From Roseiarcus sp963820775 (GTDB taxonomy: Bacteria; Pseudomonadota; Alphaproteobacteria; Rhizobiales; Beijerinckiaceae), in the NCBI GenBank assembly GCA_963820775.1, contig CAWGBF010000016.1:124001-188000 (forward strand): a DNA stretch of 64,000 nucleotides. The letters are read 5' to 3'. Positions 48,016-56,775 of the stretch are shown one piece after another. The notes below the pieces were generated by a model. It was not told where the DNA came from, ran no database searches, and saw only the letters and a list, made by a program, of their open reading frames with translations. Each line of letters begins with the position of its first letter. Positions within the stretch are counted from its first letter, which is position 1. The position numbers and the translations under genes were made by a program.

Positions 48016-48951
48016 ATGCCGAGCGGGATCCATCATGTGACGAGCATCGCAGGCTCGGCGCGCCGGAACCTCGATTTCTACACCGGAACGCTTGGCCTGC
48101 GCCTGGTGAAGAAAACGGTTAATTTCGATGATCCGGGCTCCTATCACCTCTATTACGGCGATGCGGCCGGCCATCCGGGCACGATCCTCACCTTTTTCCC
48201 CTGGGCGGGCGCCGCGCCCGGACGGCTCGGAATCGGCGAAGCGCAGGAGACCGTCTTCAGCATTCCGGAAGGCTCGATCGGCTACTGGACCCAGCGCTTG
48301 GTCGAGAAGGGCGTCGCCCACGATCCGCCCATAAAGCGCTTCGGCGCGACGGCGATCGCGTTCAAGGATCAGGACGGGACCCGGCTGGCGCTGACCGGGG
48401 TCAAGGGCGCCGAGGCCAAGCCTGGGTGGAGCGCGGACGGCGTGCCCGCGGAACATTCGATTCGCGGCTTCCACAGCGTGAGCCTGCTGCTGGCCGAAGC
48501 GGGTCCGACCGCCGCCATTCTGACCGACGTCTTCGGCTTCGTCGCCGGCGGCCACGAGGGCGCGACGCAACGCTTTCAGGCGCCGGGCGTCGACCTCGGC
48601 GGAGTCGTCGATCTAAGGACGGCGGGAGAATTCCTGTCGGCGCGCCAGGGCGCGGGCTCGGTTCACCACATCGCCTTTCGGGCGGCCGACGACGCGGCGC
48701 AGGCGGCGATGGTGCGCAAGCTCACCCAAGATCATCATCTGCGCGTGACCGAGCAGAAGGACCGCAACTACTTTCGCTCGGTCTATTTCCGCGAGCCCGG
48801 CCGGGTGCTGTTCGAAATCGCCACCGATCCGCCCGGCTTCGCCGTTGACGAATCGCCCAATTCGCTTGGGGAGGCGCTCAAGCTGCCGCCGTTCCTGGAG
48901 GGACGCCGCGCGGCGATCGAAGCCGCGCTGCCGAAGCTCGACGAGCCGTGA
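48016..48951 (+). CDS. Ring-cleaving dioxygenase, MhqO-like VOC protein
   Basis: 311 residues with two VOC modules. The first is GIHHVTSIAGSARRNLDFYT ... LGLRLVKKTVNFDDPGSYHL YYGD with metal His; the second is FHSVSLLLAEAGPTAAILTD ... SVHHIAFRA, with the final metal Glu in RVLFEIATDPPGFAVDE. This is the quinone-responsive MhqA/MhqO family (extradiol-type dioxygenase). GGAGGAG precedes the ATG. It is followed after 40 bases by an MhqD-like hydrolase, the same pairing as in Bacillus quinone-resistance operons. Confidence 0.9.
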   Translation: MPSGIHHVTSIAGSARRNLDFYTGTLGLRLVKKTVNFDDPGSYHLYYGDAAGHPGTILTFFPWAGAAPGRLGIGEAQETVFSIPEGSIGYWTQRLVEKGVAHDPPIKRFGATAIAFKDQDGTRLALTGVKGAEAKPGWSADGVPAEHSIRGFHSVSLLLAEAGPTAAILTDVFGFVAGGHEGATQRFQAPGVDLGGVVDLRTAGEFLSARQGAGSVHHIAFRAADDAAQAAMVRKLTQDHHLRVTEQKDRNYFRSVYFREPGRVLFEIATDPPGFAVDESPNSLGEALKLPPFLEGRRAAIEAALPKLDEP

Positions 48952-48991
48952 GACGAACCTTGCAATTCCCGACGCTCCACGGAAGCCGCTG

Positions 48992-49633
48992 ATGGCGGCC
49001 GAGTTGGTCTATATTCATCGCTTCGAGCCTGGCGCCGACCCAAGCCGTCCGCCGCTTCTTCTGCTCCATGGCACGGGCGGCGACGAGACCGACCTCTTGC
49101 CGCTCGGCCGCGAGATCGCGCCGGGAGCGGCGCTCCTCTCGCCGCGCGGGAATGTGCTCGAAGGCGATAAACCGCGCTTCTTCCGACGCTTTCGCGAGGG
49201 CCTGTTCGACGAGGACGACGTGCGTCGCCGGGCGGACGAGCTTAGCCATTTCGTCGCCGAGGCGCGCCGCGCCTATGGCCTCGCTCAGCCCTTCGCATTG
49301 GGCTACTCGAACGGCGCGAACATCGCCGCGGCCGTTCTCTTGCTGCATCCGAAGACGCTTGCCGGCGCAATCCTGTTGCGCGCAATGGCGCCGTTGGCTG
49401 AGCCGCCGAGACCCGACTTTTCCGGCGTCCCCGTGCTGATGCTGTCCGGAGTGAGCGATCCCATCGCCACGCGCTCCACCGCCGAGAAGCTGGCGGCGGC
49501 GCTCGCCGCAGCCGGCGCGCGCGTTGAACGCGACGACCTGCCAGCCGGCCACGGGCTGACCCAGGCCGACGTGACGAGGGCCACGGCGTTCTACGCCCGG
49601 GAAGCGGCGCGTCCCTTCCGCTCAGAGGTTTGA
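48992..49633 (+). CDS. Alpha/beta hydrolase, MhqD/carboxylesterase-like
   Basis: 213 residues from ATG 48992. PLLLLHGTGGDETDLLPLGR gives the oxyanion hole, FALGYSNGANIAAAVLLLHP the nucleophile elbow GYSNG, VLMLSGVSDPIATRSTAEKL the acid, and DLPAGHGLTQADVTRA the His; the triad is complete. This is the phospholipase/carboxylesterase family to which MhqD belongs. Translationally close to the dioxygenase gene, it likely acts in the same quinone/aromatic detoxification route. The longer open frame to 48845 is shadow. Confidence 0.9.
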   Translation: MAAELVYIHRFEPGADPSRPPLLLLHGTGGDETDLLPLGREIAPGAALLSPRGNVLEGDKPRFFRRFREGLFDEDDVRRRADELSHFVAEARRAYGLAQPFALGYSNGANIAAAVLLLHPKTLAGAILLRAMAPLAEPPRPDFSGVPVLMLSGVSDPIATRSTAEKLAAALAAAGARVERDDLPAGHGLTQADVTRATAFYAREAARPFRSEV

Positions 49634-49668
49634 GAGCCGGCTCGAGAGGCCGCGCGAGTGGCCCGGCG

Positions 49669-50262
49669 TTACAGCTTCTTGGCGACGAACGCGACGATCT
49701 CAGTCATGACGGTCGAAGCCGCCTGATCCATCGCCGCCGCCACATTTGGAGCGTCAGTTGACGCGACGGGCGTCCGAAGAGTGAAAATCTGGTCCGCCAT
49801 GATCCGCCCGCTGCCGAGCGACACGACCCAGGCGGCTATGTCGACATGAATTTCTTTTGTCTGGGCGTCGAGCTCGAAGGCTCGGATGTCAAGATCGACT
49901 TCGTAATTGGCGGTCGCCGCGGTGCCGTCGATCCAACGGGCGAGGCCCGCGTTCTGGAAACTCTCGGTTAGCCGCGCGCGAAAAAGCGCGGGCAGCGGCT
50001 CAGGCCACCTGGCCCCAGCGAGAGTGGCGAGCGTCTGCGATTCGCGGACAAGGATGTGATCGCTATCGAGGTCAGCGGTCGCGGTCGCCTGGCCGACGCG
50101 GAACTGCGCCCTGACCGCGCGGGCCTGCGGCGGGCTCGCGGCGGTAAGATCGTACAGGGTCGGGGCGGGTCCGCTGGCGCACGCCGAAAGCGCAAACATA
50201 AGCGCGCTTGCGGCGGCAAATTTCCATCGCTCCCAGAATCCACCCCACCTTCGCCCCATCAT
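49669..50262 (-). CDS. ABC-type transport auxiliary lipoprotein (Mla/PqiC-like)
   Basis: 197 residues. WKFAAASALMFALSAC is a lipoprotein signal with lipobox LSAC at Cys 28. The mature domain (GPAPTLYDLTAASPPQARAV, LVRESQTLATLAGARWPEPL, ARLTESFQNAGLARW, YEVDLDIRAFELDAQTKEIH) matches the family of outer-membrane lipoproteins that accompany MCE transporters. It overlaps the MCE gene by four bases and is last in the operon mlaE-mlaF-mce-lipoprotein. Confidence 0.9.
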   Translation of the reverse strand: MMGRRWGGFWERWKFAAASALMFALSACASGPAPTLYDLTAASPPQARAVRAQFRVGQATATADLDSDHILVRESQTLATLAGARWPEPLPALFRARLTESFQNAGLARWIDGTAATANYEVDLDIRAFELDAQTKEIHVDIAAWVVSLGSGRIMADQIFTLRTPVASTDAPNVAAAMDQAASTVMTEIVAFVAKKL

Positions 50263-52139
50263 TGCCCGCCGTGATATTCAGGCAACGAGGGTCTCGACCC
50301 GAACAGGACCTGACTTGGATTCTGTCCGAGTGATCGCACCACGCGGTCAATGTCCGCGACAACGCGCCTGCCCTCGACGGCGAGAGCCTCATACTCGCGC
50401 AGACCCGAATTGCTGAATCGAGTGAGGCCAGTCGCGATGTCCTTCACCCGCACGTCGACGTCGTCGGCGAGTTTCTTGATCGACAATGCCGCCTCGCTGA
50501 TGCGATCAACGGCGCCCTTTGTGCTGGGCGAGCCAAGGAAACTTTGGGCGCTTGTCAAGACGCCATCGACCTTGTCGGCAGATTCGTTGAGCTTGGCGGA
50601 CATCTCGGAAAAGTTTTTGAGCGTCGAATCGATGTTGCCGCGATTTTGATGCACGGTCTGCACCACTTCGTTTGCCGAATCGACGATGTCTGCGATCTTG
50701 TTGGAGTCGATCGCCTTCGCCAAATCGTTGACGTCATTGAGCGCGGTGTCCAGCCGCTTCGAAGTATCCTCGTTGAGGTGCGTTGCGAGTTGAGCTCCGT
50801 TGCGCGCCAGCGTCTCGAAATTCTGCGAACTCTCGGAAAGCGCCTGGCTAAAGGTCTGCGCGTTGCCGACGACGGCCCGAACTTGATCCGGATCGACCGC
50901 CTTGATCACGCGATCGGCGTCTTGCGACAGGCTCTGAATTTGCGCCACGACCGGCTGGACCGTCTTGCTGACCTCCGCCAGGTTCTTCAGCGTCGTATCG
51001 ACGTTGGGGCCGTTTGCGGCCAAAGTCTTGGCGAAAGCGTCGGCGCTCTGAAGCGTCGAGTTGATCCGATCTGAATTGTCGGCCAACAGCTTGTCGGCGC
51101 GATCGACGACTGAATTGCTTTTCGCCGACAGACTCTGGACATTGTCGACAATCGTGCGAACCTTGTCCGGTTCGACCGCCTTGAGCAAGCGATCGGCGTT
51201 CTGCGTGAGGCTCTGGACCTGGGCCACGACCGGCTGGACCGTCTTGCTGATCTCGGCCAGGTTCTTCAACGTCGTGTCGACATTCGGCGCGTTGTCGGCC
51301 AAGGCCTTGGCGAACACATCGGCGTTATGAAGCGTCGACTGAATTGAATCCGAATTGTCAGAAAGAAGCTTGTCGGCGCGATCGATGACTGAGACGCCCT
51401 TCGCGGACATCGCCTGGACGTTCCCCACGATCGTGCGGACCTGGTCCGTATCGATCGATTGGACCAGCCGGTCGGCGTCGTCGGAGAGGGTTTGCAGGCG
51501 CGCGGCGAGCGGCCCGATCTGCTTCCCCAGTTCACCCACGCTCTTTAGCGCTGCGTCGACTCCGGCCGAGTTATCGGCCAAGGCCTTCGAAAACTGATCG
51601 ACGTTGGCGAGCGCCGAATGGATCGTCGGGGAATTATCGGCGATGATCTTATCCGCGTCATTCAAAACCGACGTTGCTTTGATTGATAGGGCGTCGACGT
51701 TATCCAGAATGTCCTGCAGTTGCACCGACTGTCCGGCGTAGATGATGGGCGGCCTGCCATTTTCGGCAACGAGCGCCGGGCCGGCGGTGGCGCCGCCTAG
51801 GAGAGCGACCACCGCGCCTCCCGTCAGCCCTTGTGTCTCAAGACGCGCCCTGGTGTTTTTGTCGATTGGCGCCTCCGAGTTGACGTCAATGTCGGCGACG
51901 ACTTGGTGCGGATCGCTCCGTGAGAAAGTGAGATGCGTGACCTCGCCGACCTTGATGCCGTTGAACGAGACGTTAGCGCCGTTCGAGAGGCCCGCAACGG
52001 AGCCCTTGAAGACAACCTCGAAGGTCCGGTGGCTACCCGAAGATCCGTAGCCCGCAATCCACATTATGAATAGAAACGCGCCGACGACCGCCGCCAAGGT
52101 GAAGGCGCCGATCAGGACGTAATTGGCGCGCGTCTCCAT
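50259..52139 (-). CDS. MlaD/MCE-family protein with long repetitive C-terminal region
   Basis: 626 residues. An N-terminal membrane helix (YVLIGAFTLAAVVGAFLFIM) precedes one MCE domain (FEVVFKGSVAGLSNGANVSF, NGIKVGEVTHLTFS, RARLETQGLTGGAVVALLGG). The rest is helical and repetitive: about residues 215-410 hold two near-identical 93-residue units (VRTIVxNVQxxSAKxxSVxD ... NVDTTLKNLAEISKTVQPVV ... ADRLLKAVEPDK) and diverged flanking copies. Such helical tails form tubes or needles spanning the periplasm in MCE transporters. Intermembrane lipid transport is inferred from family and operon. Confidence 0.92.
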   Translation of the reverse strand: METRANYVLIGAFTLAAVVGAFLFIMWIAGYGSSGSHRTFEVVFKGSVAGLSNGANVSFNGIKVGEVTHLTFSRSDPHQVVADIDVNSEAPIDKNTRARLETQGLTGGAVVALLGGATAGPALVAENGRPPIIYAGQSVQLQDILDNVDALSIKATSVLNDADKIIADNSPTIHSALANVDQFSKALADNSAGVDAALKSVGELGKQIGPLAARLQTLSDDADRLVQSIDTDQVRTIVGNVQAMSAKGVSVIDRADKLLSDNSDSIQSTLHNADVFAKALADNAPNVDTTLKNLAEISKTVQPVVAQVQSLTQNADRLLKAVEPDKVRTIVDNVQSLSAKSNSVVDRADKLLADNSDRINSTLQSADAFAKTLAANGPNVDTTLKNLAEVSKTVQPVVAQIQSLSQDADRVIKAVDPDQVRAVVGNAQTFSQALSESSQNFETLARNGAQLATHLNEDTSKRLDTALNDVNDLAKAIDSNKIADIVDSANEVVQTVHQNRGNIDSTLKNFSEMSAKLNESADKVDGVLTSAQSFLGSPSTKGAVDRISEAALSIKKLADDVDVRVKDIATGLTRFSNSGLREYEALAVEGRRVVADIDRVVRSLGQNPSQVLFGSRPSLPEYHGGQ

Positions 52140-52144
52140 TGTGT

Positions 52145-52996
52145 TCAGCGCCTCGCGTTCTGGGGCCGGTCGTCCGCAGCGAGCGCTGCAGGCCGGTCGG
52201 CGGCCGCCCCGAGGCGGATCACACCTCTCTTACCGTGGAAATACGACTTGAGCCAAGGATCGTCGGAAAGCAAGAGCTCGCTGATCGGTCCGGCGGCGAT
52301 AACCTTTTTATGTCCGAGCACCGCAACCCGGTCGCAGATCGCAAACAGGCTGTCGAGATCATGCGTGACCATGAAGACGGTGAGTCCCAAGGTCTTTTGC
52401 AGCGTGCCGATGAGATCGTCGAAATCGCCGGCCGAGATCGGATCGAGCCCCGAGGTCGGTTCGTCGAGGAACACGATCTCCGGGTCGAGGGCGAGCGCCC
52501 TCGCCAGCGACACGCGCTTGGTCATGCCGCCGGACAACTCGGAGGGCAACTTATCGCCAGTTTCCGGGGGCAGGCCGACGAGCGCCAGTTTCTGCGCCGC
52601 CAGACCGTCGAGCGTCGACTGGGAGAGGCCAAGATGCTCGCGCATCGGCGCCTGAATGTTCTGCCGCACTGTCAAGCTTGAGAACAGCGCGCCTTCTTGA
52701 AACAATACGCCCCATCTCTCGCCCACTACCAGACGGTCGTGCGGCGTCATATTGTCGACGTCCAAGCCGAACACTTCGATCGTCCCCGCCTGTTTGTGTA
52801 TGAGGCCAAGGATCGTCCGGGTCAGCACGGATTTGCCGGCACCCGAGGCGCCGACAAAGCCCAACACTTCGCCGCGATAGAGATCGAGATCGAGCCCATC
52901 CATCACCAGGTGGTCGCCGAAGCCCACCTTAAGGCCGCGCACACGAATGACGGCCTCGCGCTCGGAGGCGCCGGAGGTTGGGGCGTTGTCGTTCAA
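52145..52996 (-). CDS. ABC transporter ATP-binding protein, MlaF-like
   Basis: 283 residues from a TTG start overlapping the permease stop (ATTGA). Walker A is GFVGASGAGKSVLTRTILGL, the Q-loop VLFQEGALFSSLTVRQNIQA, the signature LSGGMTKRVSLARALALDPE, Walker B VFLDEPTSGLDPISAGDFDD, and the H-loop FMVTHDLDSLFAIC. All ATPase elements are complete. It energises the MCE lipid transporter. The upstream part of the open frame (to 53257) is antisense-like and not used. Confidence 0.93.
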   Translation of the reverse strand: MNDNAPTSGASEREAVIRVRGLKVGFGDHLVMDGLDLDLYRGEVLGFVGASGAGKSVLTRTILGLIHKQAGTIEVFGLDVDNMTPHDRLVVGERWGVLFQEGALFSSLTVRQNIQAPMREHLGLSQSTLDGLAAQKLALVGLPPETGDKLPSELSGGMTKRVSLARALALDPEIVFLDEPTSGLDPISAGDFDDLIGTLQKTLGLTVFMVTHDLDSLFAICDRVAVLGHKKVIAAGPISELLLSDDPWLKSYFHGKRGVIRLGAAADRPAALAADDRPQNARR

Positions 52997-54150
52997 TAGT
53001 CCACCGTGGCGAAGAACATCGCGAACAGCCCGTCCATGACGATTACCATGAAGATCGACTTGACCACCGACGATGTCACGCATCGGCCAAGCGACTCGGC
53101 CGACCCACGCACCTCCATGCCCTCGGTGGCGGCGATCAGGCCGATCACTATAGCCATGAACGGCGCCTTGATGAGGCCGACCAGAAACGTTTGAACCCAA
53201 ATGGCGCTCTGCAGACGAGTTAGGAAGACCGCGGGCGTCAAGCCGGCGTAGATCCAACTGACGAGGAGGCCACCCCCCATTTGCGCCAAATCGGCAAGGA
53301 AGGTCAGGACCGGCAGGGCAATGACCAGCGCCACCAGCCGCGGGATGATCAGGACTTCCAGGGGGTCGAGCGCCATCACCTTCAGAGCGTCGATCTCCTC
53401 GCGCATCTTCATCGATCCGATCTCGGCGGTGATCGACGACCCGGTGCGTCCCGCGATCATGATCGAAGTCATCAGCACGCCGAGTTCGCGCAAACCCAAA
53501 ACGCCGACCAGATTGACCGCGAAGTCAGCGGCACCGAAGCGGGTGAGCTGGAAAATCCCCTGCTGAGTGACAATCGCGCCGACCAGGAAGTTGATCAGCA
53601 TGATGATCGGCACGCTGCGGAGCCCGTACATCTCGAGGTGATACACCATCGGGGTCCAACGCCAGCGCCACGGCTGCGGGGCAAGGCGCAAGAACATCAC
53701 AACGACTTCGCCGAGGTAGTCGACAATGTCGAAGAAATCGACGCCCGACTCGTAGACCGTCTCGCCGACCGCTGAGAGCAGCGCGACCGTGTGCGGCGGA
53801 GGAACCCGCGTGGACTTCTCGGGCGCATGGTAGCCAGCCTCCTTGAGCAGGAGGGATTGCTTGGGTCCCGCGTTGCGATAGGAGACAGTCGCTCCTGCGC
53901 CCGCGAGTTCGTCCTGAGCGCGATCGATGAACCAGGCCCCGGCCGTGTCCATGCGCTGAAGAGCGGCGAGATCGAGGACGACGCGTTTCGCGCCTTGAGC
54001 CGAGGAAAGGAGGGAAACCCCAGCCGCCTCCAGCTGGGGTCCGGCGGAGACGATCCACTCCCCCGCCAACGACAGGACGACCCCGTCCTGGCTATCTTGA
54101 CGAGCTACGGAAGGCGTCGTGGTCACCAAGCGCTCCGGCCAAGCCCAAAC
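52993..54150 (-). CDS. ABC transporter permease MlaE with N-terminal STAS domain
   Basis: About 385-398 residues; several starts are possible (54189, 54156 and nearby). The first about 110 residues form a STAS-like domain (DGVVLSLAGEWIVSAGPQLE ... KRVVLDLAALQRMDTAGAWF). The MlaE permease follows: YGLRSVPIIMLINFLVGAIV, ELGVLMTSIMIAGRTGSSIT, AEIGSMKMREEIDALKVMAL, and APFMAIVIGLIAATEGMEVR. In E. coli the STAS subunit (MlaB) is separate; here it is fused, as in many alphaproteobacteria. First gene of the operon. Confidence 0.93.
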   Translation of the reverse strand, partial: VWAWPERLVTTTPSVARQDSQDGVVLSLAGEWIVSAGPQLEAAGVSLLSSAQGAKRVVLDLAALQRMDTAGAWFIDRAQDELAGAGATVSYRNAGPKQSLLLKEAGYHAPEKSTRVPPPHTVALLSAVGETVYESGVDFFDIVDYLGEVVVMFLRLAPQPWRWRWTPMVYHLEMYGLRSVPIIMLINFLVGAIVTQQGIFQLTRFGAADFAVNLVGVLGLRELGVLMTSIMIAGRTGSSITAEIGSMKMREEIDALKVMALDPLEVLIIPRLVALVIALPVLTFLADLAQMGGGLLVSWIYAGLTPAVFLTRLQSAIWVQTFLVGLIKAPFMAIVIGLIAATEGMEVRGSAESLGRCVTSSVVKSIFMVIVMDGLFAMFFATVDY

Positions 54151-54434
54151 GGCCCTCATATCGCGCCGGCGACTGTCGAGCAAACCCAATGGCGTCCCCG
54201 GGCGCGGGATCAGGGCGACAACAAATCAAGTACGAATCGGAGACCCCGTCACGCGGACTCCGATTCGCAAACAAAGCGAGTTAAATTTTGGGGGCCCATA
54301 GCCCTTCAGGATTGTCGGGTCGTCTTGAAGCCGTTCCTTTCCGCGCCGCTCCAGGCGCAAAGCGTCGGCAAATCAGGCGCTTGCCGAATCTCGAGCCGGC
54401 GCGCCCGGTTTGTCCCGGAGGCCGCCTGACGTCA

Positions 54435-54780
54435 AGTCATGGTCGCCAAAGCCTTCCCTCCTCCGGCGCCTCGCCGCCCCGATCCGGGACGCCGGCGAAG
54501 GAAGCGGGCACAAATCGAGCCGGAATCAGCGACGCGGCGCGGCGCGCGATTCGCCGCGCGAAAGGCAATCCCAATTCGCGCGACTGGGGCGCCGCCGTTA
54601 GGTCATGGTCGCCAAAGTCTTCCCTCCTCCGTGGCCTCGCTGCCCCGATCCGGGACGCTGGCGAAGGGAGCGGGCACAAAGGGAGCCGGAATCAGCGACG
54701 CGGCGCGTTGTGCGATTCGTCGCGCGAAAGGCAATCCCAATTCGCTCCGCCATGGCGGTGCGGTCACGTCATGGCGCCCG
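54435..54780. repeat. Tandem 166-bp imperfect repeat (two copies plus partial third)
   Basis: Copy 1 starts GTCATGGTCGCCAAAG near 54436 and copy 2 near 54602, a period of 166 bases. Shared blocks include CTTCCCTCCTCC, GCCCCGATCCGGGACGC, GCCGGAATCAGCGACGCGGC and AAAGGCAATCCCAATTCGC. A third start, GTCACGTCATGGC, follows at about 54766. The open frames across it are by-products of the repeat period and are not credible genes. It lies between the mla operon promoter and the XRE-cupin gene. Confidence 0.75.
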
Positions 54781-54857
54781 ATGCGTTAATTCCGCATGAC
54801 GGCTCCGGTTTGGCCGTTCGTCGGCCACCCAACCCAGCCGAAGGATCGGGCGGAGCG

Positions 54858-55475
54858 TCAGTCCATCATCGCAGCCTTGAGAATGCACACCATCGTGGCG
54901 TGCGCCGGCTTCTCACTCAGGTTGCGGATCCGATGAGGCATATCGCAACGGTAGCGCAGCGTTTCGCCGCCGCAGGCGGTCGCCGTCGTCTCGCCGACCT
55001 CGACCTCGAGTTCGCCGTCCAGAACCGACAGGCACTCGACCGAGCCGCGCAGGTGGGCGGCAGATTCCAGAACTCCGCCTGGATCGGCCTGGAAATCGTA
55101 CCATTGCAGCCAGTCAACGGTTTTCAGCCAGCCGATCACGGCAAGGCGGCATAGTCCGTCGTCGGAGACAAAAATCGGCGTGGTCCCCCGGCCCAGATGC
55201 TCGATAAACGGCCCCTCTTCGGCACCTCGCAGCATCGATTTGATCGACACGTCGAGCGCGTGCGCGAGGCGCCAGATCGTGGTCAACGTCGGATTGGTCT
55301 CATTCCGCTCGATCTGCGAGATGATCGACTTGGCGACGCCCGAATGCTGCGACAGGTCGGCCAGCGACAGTCCGTACCCCTTGCGCAACTTGAGCACGGC
55401 CTGCCCGAGCTGGTTGGACAGCGACGCCGCCCCAGCTTCGAGAACTTTTGCCCTATCCTTGCCTTCAACACCCAT
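54858..55475 (-). CDS. XRE-family regulator with C-terminal cupin domain
   Basis: 205 residues. The HTH is LGQAVLKLRKGYGLSLADLS ... QHSGVAKSIISQIERNETNP ... TLTTIWRLAHALDV. The C-terminal cupin_2 fold runs from FVSDDGLCRLAVIGWLKTVD to CLSVLDGELEVEVGETTATA and YRCDMPHRIRNLSEKPAHAT. HTH-cupin proteins sense a small ligand in the barrel and usually regulate adjacent metabolic genes; none remain here, as both sides are non-coding or decayed. ATG 55475 starts MGVEGKDRAKV. Confidence 0.9.
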   Translation of the reverse strand: MGVEGKDRAKVLEAGAASLSNQLGQAVLKLRKGYGLSLADLSQHSGVAKSIISQIERNETNPTLTTIWRLAHALDVSIKSMLRGAEEGPFIEHLGRGTTPIFVSDDGLCRLAVIGWLKTVDWLQWYDFQADPGGVLESAAHLRGSVECLSVLDGELEVEVGETTATACGGETLRYRCDMPHRIRNLSEKPAHATMVCILKAAMMD

Positions 55476-55859
55476 CGCGCGCTTCGCCTTTCGCGCGCAT
55501 TATAGACGCGTTCGTTCGGAATATCGAACAATATCGTCCGCCCTGCCGGCGTCGACCGGGCATCCCGTCTCGTGATTCCGCGCTTCTTCGGAACCCATGG
55601 GGGAAAAATGTCAAAACACCCGGAATATTTGAGCGCAATAGCAAGACTGGCCAAGCAGTTCGGGGGTCTCCTTACATGCGCTGCGGGTGATCTCGCCGAT
55701 CCTAGGTCGTGCGCGCCAGCTGCGACCTTCGCCTCGACGTGATCGCTGATCCCGAGGCGCAGGGCGGTTCGCCGGCGACTTCGACGGGCTGGCTCGGCCA
55801 AAGCTGGAGCTGGGCGATGGACCTGCGGCCGCGACGGCGGTTGGGAACAGGAGAACGCC

Positions 55860-56253
55860 ATGATGAAGGCGTTCGACGCCAATGACTGGATTTACCAGGG
55901 CTGGGCCTATGAGCGGCGCGACGTCGGCGGCGCCGGCGCCAAGGAGCTGCTCAATCCGGATTTCGAGCCAAAGATTTCGAGTTAAAGGAAGCGGCGAAGA
56001 ATATCGCCAACGTCAGGGTCGTCACGATCAGTCCGGGCACAGTGAGGGACCACGCATCGGCCGGCGGGTTTTTTCCGGAGGACGTTGAGTTTCTCAACCG
56101 CGAAACCGGCGCCTTTTTGGACGACGTGACCGAAGGCGGGAAGAATTGGGATGGGTTCCCAACTTCGTTTGGAATTCCGCCTGGAATTATTTCAATCGCT
56201 AAAATGACTTGCGGCGTGGCGCGAGGCCGCTATCCTACTCTTGTTGGGGGCTA
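55860..56253 (+). pseudogene. Unrecognised gene remnant(s)
   Basis: AGGAG upstream and ATG 55863 open MKAFDANDWIYQGWAYERRD then VGGAGAKELLNPDFEPKISS and a stop. A second frame continues KDFELKEAAKNIANVRVVTI, RETGAFLDDVTEGGKNWDGF, PTSFGIPPGIISIAKMTCGV to a stop at 56252. Together they could be one frameshifted protein of about 130 residues, but I cannot name a family. Surrounding sequence is decayed. Confidence 0.35.
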
Positions 56254-56321
56254 GGCACGGAGCACGATGTCGCGCCCCTGATGCCTTCGGCCATGTCGCA
56301 TGATTGTGCGGAGCGTCGACT

Positions 56322-56476
56322 GTCCTCCGACCGAGCAGATCAATGCGTTCAAGCCCGGGGAGCGCAAGAACGAAATGATGTCGGTCGTGGTTCAGGATCT
56401 CTCGGAGGCCGATATCGAAAATCTGGCGGCGTATTATTCGGGGATTGAGATTTCGGTGAAGGCGCCGGCTCAATAG
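56322..56476 (+). pseudogene. C-terminal fragment of a class I cytochrome c
   Basis: In the frame ending at TAG 56476 the translation TEQINAFKPGERKNEMMSVV then VQDLSEADIENLAAYYSGIE matches the last third of c4/c553-type cytochromes (FxxGxRKNxxMSxxxxxLSxxDIxxLAAYYxGL), including the axial Met. No CxxCH haem site is found upstream in any frame, so the N-terminal part is missing. Confidence 0.6.
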
Positions 56477-56600
56477 CCGATCCCGAGCGGATGCGGCCGG
56501 CCAGATACGCGCCGCCGTCAACCGTAGACACGTGTTAGTGCCCCGGATTCGACGTTCGTTCGATTGACAGTGAACGTCGAGTGACGTGGTGAACCCACCA

Positions 56601-56722
56601 CCTCATGCCTCAAGGAGCGAGCGAAGTCTCGCGTCTCGAAGGATGCTCCAGAAGGCGGCGCCCGGGCCGGCCGTACTGGATGCGTCCTTCGAGGCCGCTT
56701 CGCGGCGCGTTGAGGCACGAGG
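56601..56722. repeat. Dispersed palindromic repeat
   Basis: CCTCATGCCTCAA (56601-56613) and TTGAGGCACGAGG (56710-56722) are inverted copies matching at 12 of 13 positions. The interior keeps GCGTCTCGAAGGATG and its partner GTCCTTCGAGGCCGCTTCGC, recognisable as the CCTCATCCTGAGGAGC...GAAGGATGG palindromic element widespread in Bradyrhizobium-type genomes. It separates the remnant region from merR. Confidence 0.7.
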
Positions 56723-56775
56723 GCGTTGGGATGAAATACGCAGCTTCAGAATCAGGACGCTAGGGTCAAACCCAA

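Noticed and set aside
54435..54780. Possible CRISPR array
   Set aside because: Period of 166 bases with diverged copies and no regular short repeat/spacer pattern; no cas genes.
54288..55154. 288-codon frame over the tandem repeat
   Set aside because: Created by the repeat period and antisense of the XRE-cupin gene; no domain seen.
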